From NCBI GenBank assembly GCA_964455095.1, contig CAYVUV010000154.1, positions 1 to 16,085 on the forward strand: a DNA stretch of 16,085 nt, read 5' to 3'. Shown here one piece after another: positions 7,732 through 15,937 of this stretch. This DNA comes from CAYVUV01 sp964455095. Lineage in GTDB: Bacteria; Desulfobacterota; Binatia; HRBIN30; CADEER01. Made by a program: the position numbers and the translations under genes. Within the stretch, counting starts at the first letter, position 1. Each line of letters opens with the position of its first letter. The notes beneath the pieces are model-generated. The model was not told the DNA's origin. It worked only from the letters and a program-made list of their open reading frames with translations, and searched no databases.

Positions 7732-8292
7732 GTGGCGGACGAACAACGCATCGACATCATGCAGGAGGTCGTCGACCTCTACGGGCGCGAGGACATGCTG
7801 GCGTTCTTCGACTTCGGCATCGAGCGCCACGGCCAGGGCGCGATCTCCGGATTGTGCCGCATCTCGAAGCCGAAGCAGGGCAGCTCGCAGATGCCGTACC
7901 TGTCGCTGGTGTTCGTCGTCGACACCCCCGACGAGTCGAGTCGGCGTCTCATCCCGACGCTGATCGCCAAGCTCGAGGGCGACGCCCTGCGCGCCCTGGT
8001 GCCGGAGGTGATCGAAGTCGTGCCGATGCCGGCCATGGGCGCCACCGGTGACAACTACGTCAAGCAGATCGACGTGCTGCTCGATGCGCACGTCGAGCCG
8101 GACGAGCGCTTCATCGCCGGCATGCTCCTGCCCGCGGTGCGCGACGCCACGGGGCTGCGCACCGGGGAATTGGTGTGGTGGGATCCGGCGTTGACCGCGG
8201 GGGTAGGCGGACACGAGGTCGCCGCGGCGGACACCCCGTCGCTGCTCGAGGGCCTGCGGCGCCGGCTGGTCAAGACCGTTCAAGGGCGCTGA
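7732..8292 (+). CDS. Conserved-looking protein of unknown function, 186 aa
   Basis: I do not recognise a family. The protein is soluble, acidic at the N-terminus, and looks alpha/beta. It shows an FFDFGIERHGQG stretch near residues 26-37, a strongly hydrophobic strand (PYLSLVFVVDTPDES) near 56-70, a VPMPAMGATGDNYVKQIDVLLDAHVEPDERF stretch split by a turn near 100-130, and LVWWDP near 148-153. It has no signal peptide or membrane helix. I chose GTG at 7732 because GGAGG (7722-7726) is five bases upstream; a GTG two codons earlier overlaps that site. It is divergent from the kinase pair (126 bases between starts) and 216 bases before pckA, so it is probably its own transcript. Confidence 0.75.
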   Translation: MADEQRIDIMQEVVDLYGREDMLAFFDFGIERHGQGAISGLCRISKPKQGSSQMPYLSLVFVVDTPDESSRRLIPTLIAKLEGDALRALVPEVIEVVPMPAMGATGDNYVKQIDVLLDAHVEPDERFIAGMLLPAVRDATGLRTGELVWWDPALTAGVGGHEVAAADTPSLLEGLRRRLVKTVQGR

Positions 8293-8308
8293 GCGCGTCC
8301 GCGCTCGG
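8289..8308 (+). terminator. GC hairpin at the stop of the 186-aa gene
   Basis: GAGCGC (8291-8296) pairs with GCGCTC (8301-8306) around a four-base loop, and flanking C-G and T-G pairs extend it. It overlaps the TGA. A second stem, CGGCGG (8324-8329) with CCGCCG (8333-8338), follows. No T-tract is present, so termination here is plausible but unproven. Confidence 0.3.
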
Positions 8309-8508
8309 TGCGACGCGTTCGGCCGGCGGCCTCCGCCGACCCCGAGGCGGCACCGCGCCGTCCCGACTGCAACGGCCCCCCGGTTGCGTTTCGATCGCCG
8401 GTTGGGAATATAGGGTTGCATCCCCCAGCTGCCGTGCAGTCCCCATTTCCATCCAGGCTCCCGAGGAGTCGGTGCGCGGTGGCAGACCATACATAGGAAG
8501 GACGATCA
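8309..8508 (+). promoter_or_regulatory. Upstream region of pckA with weak promoter candidate
   Basis: These 200 bases hold no convincing gene. The best promoter-like match is TTGCGT (8384-8389) with TATAGG (8409-8414), a poor spacing of 19 bases. This would give an mRNA leader of about 85-90 bases. The stretch is less GC-rich around 8400-8415 than its surroundings. A very good ribosome site, AGGAAGGA (8495-8502), lies six bases before the pckA ATG. No riboswitch structure was recognised. Confidence 0.3.
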
Positions 8509-10113
<1,605 letters not shown>

Positions 10114-10124
10114 GCGACTCGGCA

Positions 10125-10149
10125 GCGGCCGGCGCCAGCGCCCGGCCGC
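10125..10149 (+). terminator. GC hairpin just after pckA
   Basis: GCGGCCGG (10125-10132) pairs perfectly with CCGGCCGC (10142-10149) around a nine-base loop, starting 11 bases past the pckA stop and 20 bases before the next gene's start. There is no T-tract. It could be a partial terminator or an mRNA 3'-end stabiliser lowering expression of the downstream gene. Confidence 0.35.
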
Positions 10150-10168
10150 GCGGGGGGAGGGGGCAGAC

Positions 10169-10819
10169 GTGAGGGAGACCAGAGCGGCGCGCACGAGCGC
10201 GGTAAAGCGGCGGCGCGCCGGACGGGTGCGGCTGTCCGTGCTGTGCGCGGATCTGCGCGGCCTGACGCGCCTGGCGACGCGCCTCGAGTCGGAGGCACTG
10301 ACCGGGCTGCTGCGCGAGCTGTTCACCGCCATGACGGATGTGGCCGTGGCGCACCGGGCGGTGATCGACCGGGTCAGCAGCGATGCCTTCGTGTTGTTGT
10401 TCGGCCTGCCGCGCCCGCGGCGCGACGATGCCGTGCGCGCCCTGCGCACCGCGCTCGATCTGCAGCGCGCCGTCCTCGGTCTGCGCAACCGCTGGGTGCG
10501 CGACGGGCGCGCGCTGGCGGCCGAGCTCTGTGTCGGCATCGGCGTCGCCAGCGGCGAGGTGGTGATGGCCCGCGTCGAAGCCGGGACGATGCCCTATACG
10601 CTGGTCGGCGAGCCACTCGAACGCGCGCAGCGCCTGGCCGCCGCCGCGCCGCAAGGCGACATCGCCGCCGATGCGCCCACGCACGGCACCGCCCAGTCGG
10701 CGCTCGACGGCGAGGTGGTGTTCAGCGCCTGCGAGCCCGCGCACCATGCGGCCGAGCCGCTGAGCGCCTACCGCGTGCGGCGCCGCCGCGCCGGGCTGCG
10801 CGCCGTGCGCCGCGACTGA
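10169..10819 (+). CDS. Class III nucleotidyl cyclase-like protein, degenerate active site
   Basis: This 216-residue protein is little more than a cyclase homology domain. After a basic N-terminus come LSVLCADLRGLTRL (22-35), VIDRVSSDAFVLLFGLP (65-81), DDAVRALRTALDLQ (86-99), VGIGVASGEVV (122-132) and YTLVGEPLERAQRL (143-156). The two metal aspartates appear kept (Asp28, Asp72), as does the transition-state Arg155. By alignment the substrate lysine is Arg68 and the transition-state Asn is Glu151. It may therefore be inactive or altered, binding a nucleotide without cyclising it. There is no sensor domain or membrane helix. The GTG start at 10169 has a GGGAGGGGG ribosome site close upstream. 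The Arg-rich C-terminus overlaps the aminopeptidase gene on the other strand by 52 bases. Family membership is likely; activity is inference. Confidence 0.8.
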   Translation: MRETRAARTSAVKRRRAGRVRLSVLCADLRGLTRLATRLESEALTGLLRELFTAMTDVAVAHRAVIDRVSSDAFVLLFGLPRPRRDDAVRALRTALDLQRAVLGLRNRWVRDGRALAAELCVGIGVASGEVVMARVEAGTMPYTLVGEPLERAQRLAAAAPQGDIAADAPTHGTAQSALDGEVVFSACEPAHHAAEPLSAYRVRRRRAGLRAVRRD

Positions 10820-12282
10820 GCGGCGGACGCCTCCGCCAGCGCGTTCAGGTAACGCAGCGTCGTGCGCACGGCGAAACCGCTGGCGCCCTTGGGGTGGCAG
10901 GGGTGGCCGTCGGACATTACCGTGCTGGAGAAATCGACGTGCGCCCACGGCACGTCGCCGACGAACTCGCGCAGGAAGAGCGCGCCGATGATGGTGCCCG
11001 CGTTGCCCTCGCCGGTGTTCTTGATGTCGGCGACGCGGCTGTCGATATCGCGCCGGTACTCGCTGGCCAGCGGCAGCTCCCAGAGCTTTTCGTCGACGGT
11101 GCGGCCCGCGGCGATACACGCCTCGATCAGGTCGCGGCCGGTGCCGAGGATTGCCGCGTAGCGGTTGCCGAGCGCGCTGCGGACCGCGGCGGTCAGCGTG
11201 GCGAAGTCGATCATCACGTCGGGGCGCTTTTCCGCGGCGTAGGCGAGCGCGTCGGCGAGCACCAGGCGGCCCTCCGCATCGGTGTTGAGCACCTCGATAG
11301 TCGTGCCGTTGCGGGCCCGCAGCACGTCGCCGGGCTTGATCGCGCTGCCGCTCGGCATGTTCTCCGTGGCGGGGATGTAGCCGCGCACCTCGATCGGCAA
11401 CTGCAGGCGGGCGAGGGCGTGCATGACGCCCAGGACCACGGCGCCGCCGGCCATGTCGCGCTTCTGGCTCTGCATCGAGTCGGCGTTTTTGAGCGACAGC
11501 CCACCGCTGTCGAAGGTGATGCCCTTGCCGACCAGCGCCACGCGGCGGCGCGCCGGGCGCTGCGGGCGGTACGTCATCTCGATGAACACCGGCGGCTCGG
11601 TGCTGCCCTGGGCGACGCCGAGCAATGCCCCCATGCGCAGCCGCTTGATGGCGCGGCGGTCGTGGACGGTGACCCGCAGTTGGGACGTGGCCAACCCGCG
11701 CGCGGCCGCGGCGAGCGCCCGCGGCGTCAACGCCCCGGCGGGGGTGTTGGCCAGATCGCGGGCGAAGCAGGCGGCCTCGGCGAAGATCTGGCTGGTCGTC
11801 ACGGCGCGCCGCATGGCCGGTGAGATGGCGCTGACGGCGAGCGTGAGCCCGAACGGCGCCACCGGCTCGGGGCGCGAGCGGAAACGCGTGAACGTGTAGC
11901 GGGCGAGTGCGACGCCCTCGGCAACGGTGGAAACGACTTCGCCCGACGCCGGCAGCGCGATGGCGAGTGTGCGCGCCCGCGCGGCGCTCGCGGCGCGCAC
12001 CGCGGCATCGGCGACTTGATACCAGCCGCCCGCGTCGCTCGCGGCGGGGAGTGCGAGGACGACCAGGGACCGCGCCGGCACCGCGCCGCGCGTTTGAAAG
12101 AGCAGCTCCTTGGCCGACCCGTGGCCGAAGCGCAGGCGGCCGAGCTCGGCGAGCAATTGACCGCGCAAGGCGCGGTCGAGGGCCGCGATCCGCGCGTCGC
12201 CGCGCGGGTCGCCCTCGATCGGGATCACCAACAGATCAGCGACCAATCCGGTCACGGCCCGCGTCGAGAGTGCCACTTTCAT
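10768..12282 (-). CDS. pepA: Leucyl (cytosol) aminopeptidase, M17 family
   Basis: This 504-residue enzyme removes N-terminal residues, preferring leucine and similar ones, using two metal ions; it normally forms a cytoplasmic hexamer. The N-terminal M17 domain is residues about 1-160 and the catalytic domain about 165-490. Metal ligands by alignment are Lys253 and Asp258 (GKGITFDSGG), Asp276 (KRDM), and Asp335 and Glu337 in the family signature NTDAEGRL (333-340). Catalytic Lys265 and Arg339 are kept. ATG at 12282 has AAGGAGA seven bases upstream and lies 17 bases after the cytochrome gene. The same frame stays open far upstream, but only this part has family similarity. The last 15-18 residues are basic and unusual, and lie in the 52-base tail-to-tail overlap with the cyclase-like gene. 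Confidence 0.95.
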   Translation of the reverse strand: MKVALSTRAVTGLVADLLVIPIEGDPRGDARIAALDRALRGQLLAELGRLRFGHGSAKELLFQTRGAVPARSLVVLALPAASDAGGWYQVADAAVRAASAARARTLAIALPASGEVVSTVAEGVALARYTFTRFRSRPEPVAPFGLTLAVSAISPAMRRAVTTSQIFAEAACFARDLANTPAGALTPRALAAAARGLATSQLRVTVHDRRAIKRLRMGALLGVAQGSTEPPVFIEMTYRPQRPARRRVALVGKGITFDSGGLSLKNADSMQSQKRDMAGGAVVLGVMHALARLQLPIEVRGYIPATENMPSGSAIKPGDVLRARNGTTIEVLNTDAEGRLVLADALAYAAEKRPDVMIDFATLTAAVRSALGNRYAAILGTGRDLIEACIAAGRTVDEKLWELPLASEYRRDIDSRVADIKNTGEGNAGTIIGALFLREFVGDVPWAHVDFSSTVMSDGHPCHPKGASGFAVRTTLRYLNALAEASAAQSRRTARSPARRRRTR

Positions 12283-12299
12283 TCCGCGATCTCCTTTGC

Positions 12300-12587
12300 T
12301 CACGGCGCCGCGTGCTGGCGCAGGTACGCCGTCAGGGCCGCGTACTCGTCCTTGCTGAGCGGCTGAGCGCCGCGCCGCGCCATCTCGCCCTGCATGCGGT
12401 CGAGCGTGATCGTCCACATCTCGCCCTTCATCAGGCTGGGAGCGTAGAGGCGATGGCAGCCGGAGCAGCGCTGCGCGTACAACCGCGCCCCCGGCGACTC
12501 GGGGTCGGGCAAACGCGCATCGCAGCCGGTGAGGAGCGCGGCCGCGCTGGCGGTGAATGCGGCGCGGCGCCAGAACGAGCGAGTCAC
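12300..12587 (-). CDS. Small mono-haem cytochrome c lipoprotein
   Basis: The 95-residue precursor has a basic N-terminus and a lipobox LLTGC (18-22), so the mature protein of about 74 residues should be lipid-anchored at Cys22 on the periplasmic side. One haem site, CSGCH (41-45), sits in an ARLYAQRCSGCH helix typical of class I cytochromes. Several Met residues (54, 64, 68) could be the distal ligand, with a C-terminal helix LSKDEYAALTAYLRQH. Its electron-transfer partner is unknown. The GTG start at 12587 lies six bases after the PTPS-like stop; a GGAG is 12 bases upstream, a little far, so translation may be coupled. It sits between two unrelated cytoplasmic enzymes in one apparent operon. 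Confidence 0.85.
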   Translation of the reverse strand: MTRSFWRRAAFTASAAALLTGCDARLPDPESPGARLYAQRCSGCHRLYAPSLMKGEMWTITLDRMQGEMARRGAQPLSKDEYAALTAYLRQHAAP

Positions 12588-12593
12588 GTCGGC

Positions 12594-13085
12594 TCAGCGC
12601 TCCTGCCGAAAGACGGCGGCCTGGCCGAAGCTCTCCTCGACGGACACTTCGATTGCCGTCACCCCGGCGACGCCCTCCGCGGCCAGCTCGCGCTCGAGCT
12701 CGCCGGCCAGATAGCGCGACAGCTCCTCGACCGACGTGTGCACGATCGGCAGCAGCGCGACGTCGGTCTTCGGGAAACGGAACTCGTCCTGCTCGTAGCA
12801 CACCACCACGCTCGGGCCGTCCTCGCTGATCTGCAGGCAGTCGCTGTCCACCGGCACCAGCGTGCGCTCGTCGAGGCGATCGCAGAGACGGCGCGCGATG
12901 CGCTTGACGATGCCGAAGTCGATCACGTAGCCCTGCGCGCCGAGCGGTCCTTCGGCGGCGATCGAGACGCGGTAGTTGTGGCCGTGCAGCGCCTCGCGAA
13001 AGCCGGGGTAGGCGATGAAGTGGGCGGCGGAGAACTTGAGATAGTCCTTGGTGACTTGCACCCGGTATGACTGCTTGCCGGCCAT
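12594..13085 (-). CDS. 6-pyruvoyltetrahydropterin synthase/QueD family protein, ExxHGH (PTPS-III-like)
   Basis: This 163-residue protein belongs to the COG0720 family of zinc enzymes acting on dihydroneopterin triphosphate. The zinc histidines are His22 (FSAAHF), His34 and His36 (LHGHNY). QueD and classical PTPS have a catalytic Cys a few residues before HGH; here Glu31 gives an E-x-x-HGH arrangement. From memory of the COG0720 subfamilies, this motif marks PTPS-III enzymes, which make 6-hydroxymethyldihydropterin for folate in place of FolB. The usual LDH triad segment reads LDE (residues 71-73), so the His is also replaced. An insertion with DSDCLQ and a VALLPIVHTSVEEL segment resemble a longer bacterial subgroup. 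The start is ATG at 13085; GAGGAGA is about 13 bases upstream. It is the first gene of the operon with the cytochrome and pepA. A folate role is inference. Confidence 0.85.
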   Translation of the reverse strand: MAGKQSYRVQVTKDYLKFSAAHFIAYPGFREALHGHNYRVSIAAEGPLGAQGYVIDFGIVKRIARRLCDRLDERTLVPVDSDCLQISEDGPSVVVCYEQDEFRFPKTDVALLPIVHTSVEELSRYLAGELERELAAEGVAGVTAIEVSVEESFGQAAVFRQER

Positions 13086-13230
13086 GCTCGACTCGGATTC
13101 TCCTCTGTGCGCGCGCCTTGCCGGCGGCGCCGATCTGCCTCACATGCGCATTTTCGCCGCCGAATGCAATCCGGTGCCCGGGCGCGCCGGCTGCTTGCGC
13201 GGCGCCGGCATCTGGGCAAGAAAGGACGCC

Positions 13231-14403
13231 ATGCGGTACGACTTCACGCTGGAGCAGATAGCGTGGCGCGACGAGATCCGGGCCTTCATCGCCGAGCACC
13301 TGACGCCCGAGCTGCTCGACGAGCTGCGCGAGGCGGGCAACGAAGGCAAGGGCCCGCGCGCCGACGAGTTCGTCCTCAAGCTGCGCGACCGCGGCTGGTG
13401 GGGCATCGCCTGGCCGGCGGAGTACGGCGGTCTCGGCCGCTCCGCGATCGATCAGTGGATCTTCGTCGACGAGCTCGAGGGCGCTGGCGCCCCGATGCTG
13501 CCGCTGACGGTCACCTCGGTGGCGCCGACGATCATGCGCATCGGCAGCGAGGCGCAGCGCCGGCATTGGCTGCCGCGCATCACCGGTGCCGAGGTCGACT
13601 TCGCGGTGGCGTACTCGGAGCCCGAGGCGGGCACCGACATGGCGGCGTTGCGCACGCGCGCCGTGCTCGACGGCGACGAGTGGGTGATCAACGGCCTCAA
13701 GATGTGGAACACCATGGCGCACATGGCGACACACAACTGGGTGGCCCTGCGCACCGAGCCCGATGCGCCCAAGCACAAGGGCATCTCGATGATGATCGTG
13801 CCGATGGACGCCCCCGGCGTGACGGTGCAACCGATCTACGTCTGGCCCGGCCTGCGCACCAACGCCCTGTTCCTCGACAACGTGCGCGTGCCGCGCGATC
13901 ACCTGGTCGGCGAGCGCGGCATGGGCTTCTACTACGCGGCGATGGCGCTGAATTTCGAGCGCCTGTCGATCGGCTCCGTGGCGATGGTGCGGCGCTACTT
14001 CCGCGAGCTGGTGCGCGTCGTGCGCGGCTTGGTCATCGACGGACAGCCGCTGCGCGAGCGGCCGGTCGTGCGCGAGCGCCTGGCGCGCCTGGCGGTGGAC
14101 ATCGAAGCGGCGCGCATGCTGGGCCTGGAGACGGCCTGGGCGCTGTCGCAGGGACGCGTGCCGGCGGCGGAGTCGTCGATGGCCAAGATCTTCGTCAGCG
14201 AGCTGGCGCAGCGCGCGGCCGACACGGCGACCGAGATCCTCGGCCTCAATGGCCAACTCCACCCCGATGAGCCGGCGGCCTACATGCACGGGCGCATGCA
14301 GTGGCTGTATCGCACCGCGCCGCTGCTGGCCTTCGGCGGCGGCACCAACGAGGTGCAGCGCAACATCATCGCCATGCTCGGCTACGGCCTGCCGCGCAAG
14401 TGA
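13231..14403 (+). CDS. Acyl-CoA dehydrogenase, catalytic-type subunit
   Basis: This 390-residue flavoenzyme subunit oxidises an acyl-CoA at the alpha-beta bond and passes electrons to ETF. The N-terminal helical domain is about 1-122. The middle beta domain holds YSEPEAGTDMAALRTRA (128-144) and WVINGLKMWNT (151-161), which contact FAD and substrate. The C-terminal helical domain ends with GGGTNEVQRNIIA (369-381). The canonical MCAD catalytic Glu before the GT step is absent (Gly). Glu243 in LNFERL aligns with the helix-G base of isovaleryl-CoA dehydrogenase and, from memory, of the mycobacterial FadE steroid enzymes. ATG at 13231 follows AAAGGA by four bases and gives the usual length; longer in-frame starts overlap the divergent gene. 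The second dehydrogenase gene begins 41 bases downstream, which suggests a heteromeric enzyme. Confidence 0.95.
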   Translation: MRYDFTLEQIAWRDEIRAFIAEHLTPELLDELREAGNEGKGPRADEFVLKLRDRGWWGIAWPAEYGGLGRSAIDQWIFVDELEGAGAPMLPLTVTSVAPTIMRIGSEAQRRHWLPRITGAEVDFAVAYSEPEAGTDMAALRTRAVLDGDEWVINGLKMWNTMAHMATHNWVALRTEPDAPKHKGISMMIVPMDAPGVTVQPIYVWPGLRTNALFLDNVRVPRDHLVGERGMGFYYAAMALNFERLSIGSVAMVRRYFRELVRVVRGLVIDGQPLRERPVVRERLARLAVDIEAARMLGLETAWALSQGRVPAAESSMAKIFVSELAQRAADTATEILGLNGQLHPDEPAAYMHGRMQWLYRTAPLLAFGGGTNEVQRNIIAMLGYGLPRK

Positions 14404-14443
14404 GCCCGCCGGTATCCGCCTGACCGCAGCACCCGAGGTCGCC

Positions 14444-15532
14444 ATGCACCCCGCCCCGACGCCGGAACAACTGGAGCTCATGCAAGCGGTCGAGCGTTTC
14501 TGCCAGGAGCAGATCACGCCCGAGCGACTGGCGGCGTGGGAGCGCCTGCCGCGCGGCATCGACGACGCCACGTGGCGCGCGGTGACGGCCCTGGGCTGGC
14601 TCGGCATCGGCCTGCCGGAGCGCGTCGGGGGCAGCGGCATGGGCCTGGTCGAAGTCGCGTGCCTGCTGCGCGAATGCGCCCGCGGCCTGATCCCGCGTTC
14701 GGTCATCGGCGCCATCCGCGGCGGCTGGGCGCTGGCGCGCCTCGATCCGCACGCGCCCGAGCTCGACGCCGTCGCGCAAGGCACGCGGGTGGTGGCGCTG
14801 GCGCTCGACGAGCAGCGGGCGCGAGAGCCCCTGGCATTCGAGGCCGTCGTGCAAGAAGTTGGCGGCGCCCTGCGCGTGGCGGGCGAGAAGTGGTTCGTCG
14901 CCAACGGCATCCACGCCGACCTGCACATCGTCGCGGTGCGCGAGGGGGCCGGGGTATCGCTGGTGCTGGTCGACGGCGACCGCGGCCAGGCGCGCGCGCT
15001 GCGCAGCTTCGACGGCGAAGAGCAGGCGGTGATCCGCTACGACCGCGCTCCGGTGGTGCGGCGTTTGGGCGCCGCGGGCGGCGCGGCGCTGGCGCTCGCG
15101 GCGTTGCGGCGCGAGCAGACCGCGTTGGGGCTGGCCGAGATGGTCGGCGGCATGCAAGCCGTGCTCGACATGACGGTCGCCTACGTCAAGGAGCGCGAGC
15201 AGTTCGGCCAGAAGTTGGCCGTGTTCCAGGCCGTGCAGCACCAGATTGCGGACATGGCCACGGCCTTCACCGCCGGGAACCATCTGGCCTGGCAGGCGAT
15301 CACCCGCGTGGCGACGGGGACCGAGCAAGTGAGCGACGTGGCGATCGCGGCGGCCTTCGTCGGCCAGGCATTCAAGCGACTGACCTTCGCTGGCCACCAT
15401 CTGCACGGCGGCGCCGGCTACGTGGTCGAGCACCCCATGCACTGGCACGCCGAGCGCGCCCAGACGCTGTGCATCCGCTACGCGCCGGAGATACCGGCGC
15501 TCGAACAGGTGGCGGCTGAGCTGCTCGATTGA
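14444..15532 (+). CDS. Acyl-CoA dehydrogenase, degenerate partner subunit
   Basis: This 362-residue protein has the acyl-CoA dehydrogenase fold: an N-terminal helical domain with LGWLGIGLPERVGGSG (50-65), a shortened middle domain (about 115-205) and a C-terminal domain with REQFGQKLAVFQAVQHQIADM (251-271, split here by name only) and HGGAGY (321-326). The middle domain lacks the EPxxGSD-type FAD and substrate signature and the TxW loop. The helix-G segment reads RREQT, the AxEQ form typical of partner subunits. REQFG, which binds FAD across the interface, is kept. It therefore looks like the second subunit of an alpha2beta2 dehydrogenase, as in mycobacterial FadE26/27 and FadE28/29, with the gene upstream. 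ATG at 14444 has a weak GAGG about five bases upstream. The substrate is unknown; bulky CoA esters such as sterol side chains are known for this type. Confidence 0.9.
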   Translation: MHPAPTPEQLELMQAVERFCQEQITPERLAAWERLPRGIDDATWRAVTALGWLGIGLPERVGGSGMGLVEVACLLRECARGLIPRSVIGAIRGGWALARLDPHAPELDAVAQGTRVVALALDEQRAREPLAFEAVVQEVGGALRVAGEKWFVANGIHADLHIVAVREGAGVSLVLVDGDRGQARALRSFDGEEQAVIRYDRAPVVRRLGAAGGAALALAALRREQTALGLAEMVGGMQAVLDMTVAYVKEREQFGQKLAVFQAVQHQIADMATAFTAGNHLAWQAITRVATGTEQVSDVAIAAAFVGQAFKRLTFAGHHLHGGAGYVVEHPMHWHAERAQTLCIRYAPEIPALEQVAAELLD

Positions 15533-15547
15533 GCGCCGCCGCGGGGG

Positions 15548-15859
15548 CTACAGCTCGTCGAGCTCGCGGTCGAGCGGCAGGGGCAGCCAGGTCTGCAGGA
15601 GCACGTCGACCGCCGCCAGGGCAAAAGAGACGGCGGCGAGGATGAGGAGTTGACGGGTGGTGTACTCGGCCAGCGTGGCCCATCCGACGATCAGCGGTAG
15701 CACCATCAACCCGAGAGAGACGGTAACGGCGGCCATGACCAGGGAATTGATGGAGAGCTTGGCGCGCACCAGCCGGGCCAGCACCATCATGAGCAGCAGC
15801 AGCGCCAGGGCGCCGAAGAAGTAGTAGGGAATGACGATCATCCAATGCAGCTTGCTCAC
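15548..15859 (-). CDS. Small three-helix membrane protein of unknown function
   Basis: The 103-residue product is strongly hydrophobic with three or so membrane segments, at about residues 6-27, 37-60 and 68-90, and an acidic tail (DRELDEL). I do not recognise a family. The GTG start at 15859 has GGAGGA seven bases upstream, which strongly supports translation. It converges on the dehydrogenase gene with 15 bases between stops and is divergent from the partial gene at the window end. Confidence 0.8.
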   Translation of the reverse strand: MSKLHWMIVIPYYFFGALALLLLMMVLARLVRAKLSINSLVMAAVTVSLGLMVLPLIVGWATLAEYTTRQLLILAAVSFALAAVDVLLQTWLPLPLDRELDEL

Positions 15860-15937
15860 GCGGGCTTCCTCCGTTTCGAGGGGTAGGCTGCACCCCCTAC
15901 AAAGTCAAGGCGGCAAACCGAACACGGGCGCAGCGAC
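15860..15937. promoter_or_regulatory. Divergent intergenic region with inverted repeat
   Basis: This 78-base region separates two divergent starts. On the minus strand TTGACT (bases 15903-15908) is a good -35 box, the same hexamer as before the secreted protein gene, but the expected -10 position reads TACCCC, which is poor. On the plus strand TACAAA (15898-15903) is a possible -10 box. GTAGG and CCTAC form an inverted repeat around 15884-15900, between the boxes, and could be an operator. Confidence 0.25.

Noticed and set aside
13086..13230. GCGCCGGC repeats between the PTPS-like and dehydrogenase genes as operator sites
   Set aside because: Short GC words like this are common by chance in DNA of this composition, and the spacing is irregular.
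10768..14928. Single 1386-codon open frame on the minus strand
   Set aside because: Only the last 504 codons match a family (M17 aminopeptidase). The rest is antisense to the cytochrome, PTPS-like and dehydrogenase genes and is Arg/His/Ala-rich shadow frame caused by high GC.
14366..15448. 360-codon minus-strand frame opposite the second dehydrogenase
   Set aside because: It is a shadow frame; the plus strand has clear acyl-CoA dehydrogenase motifs.
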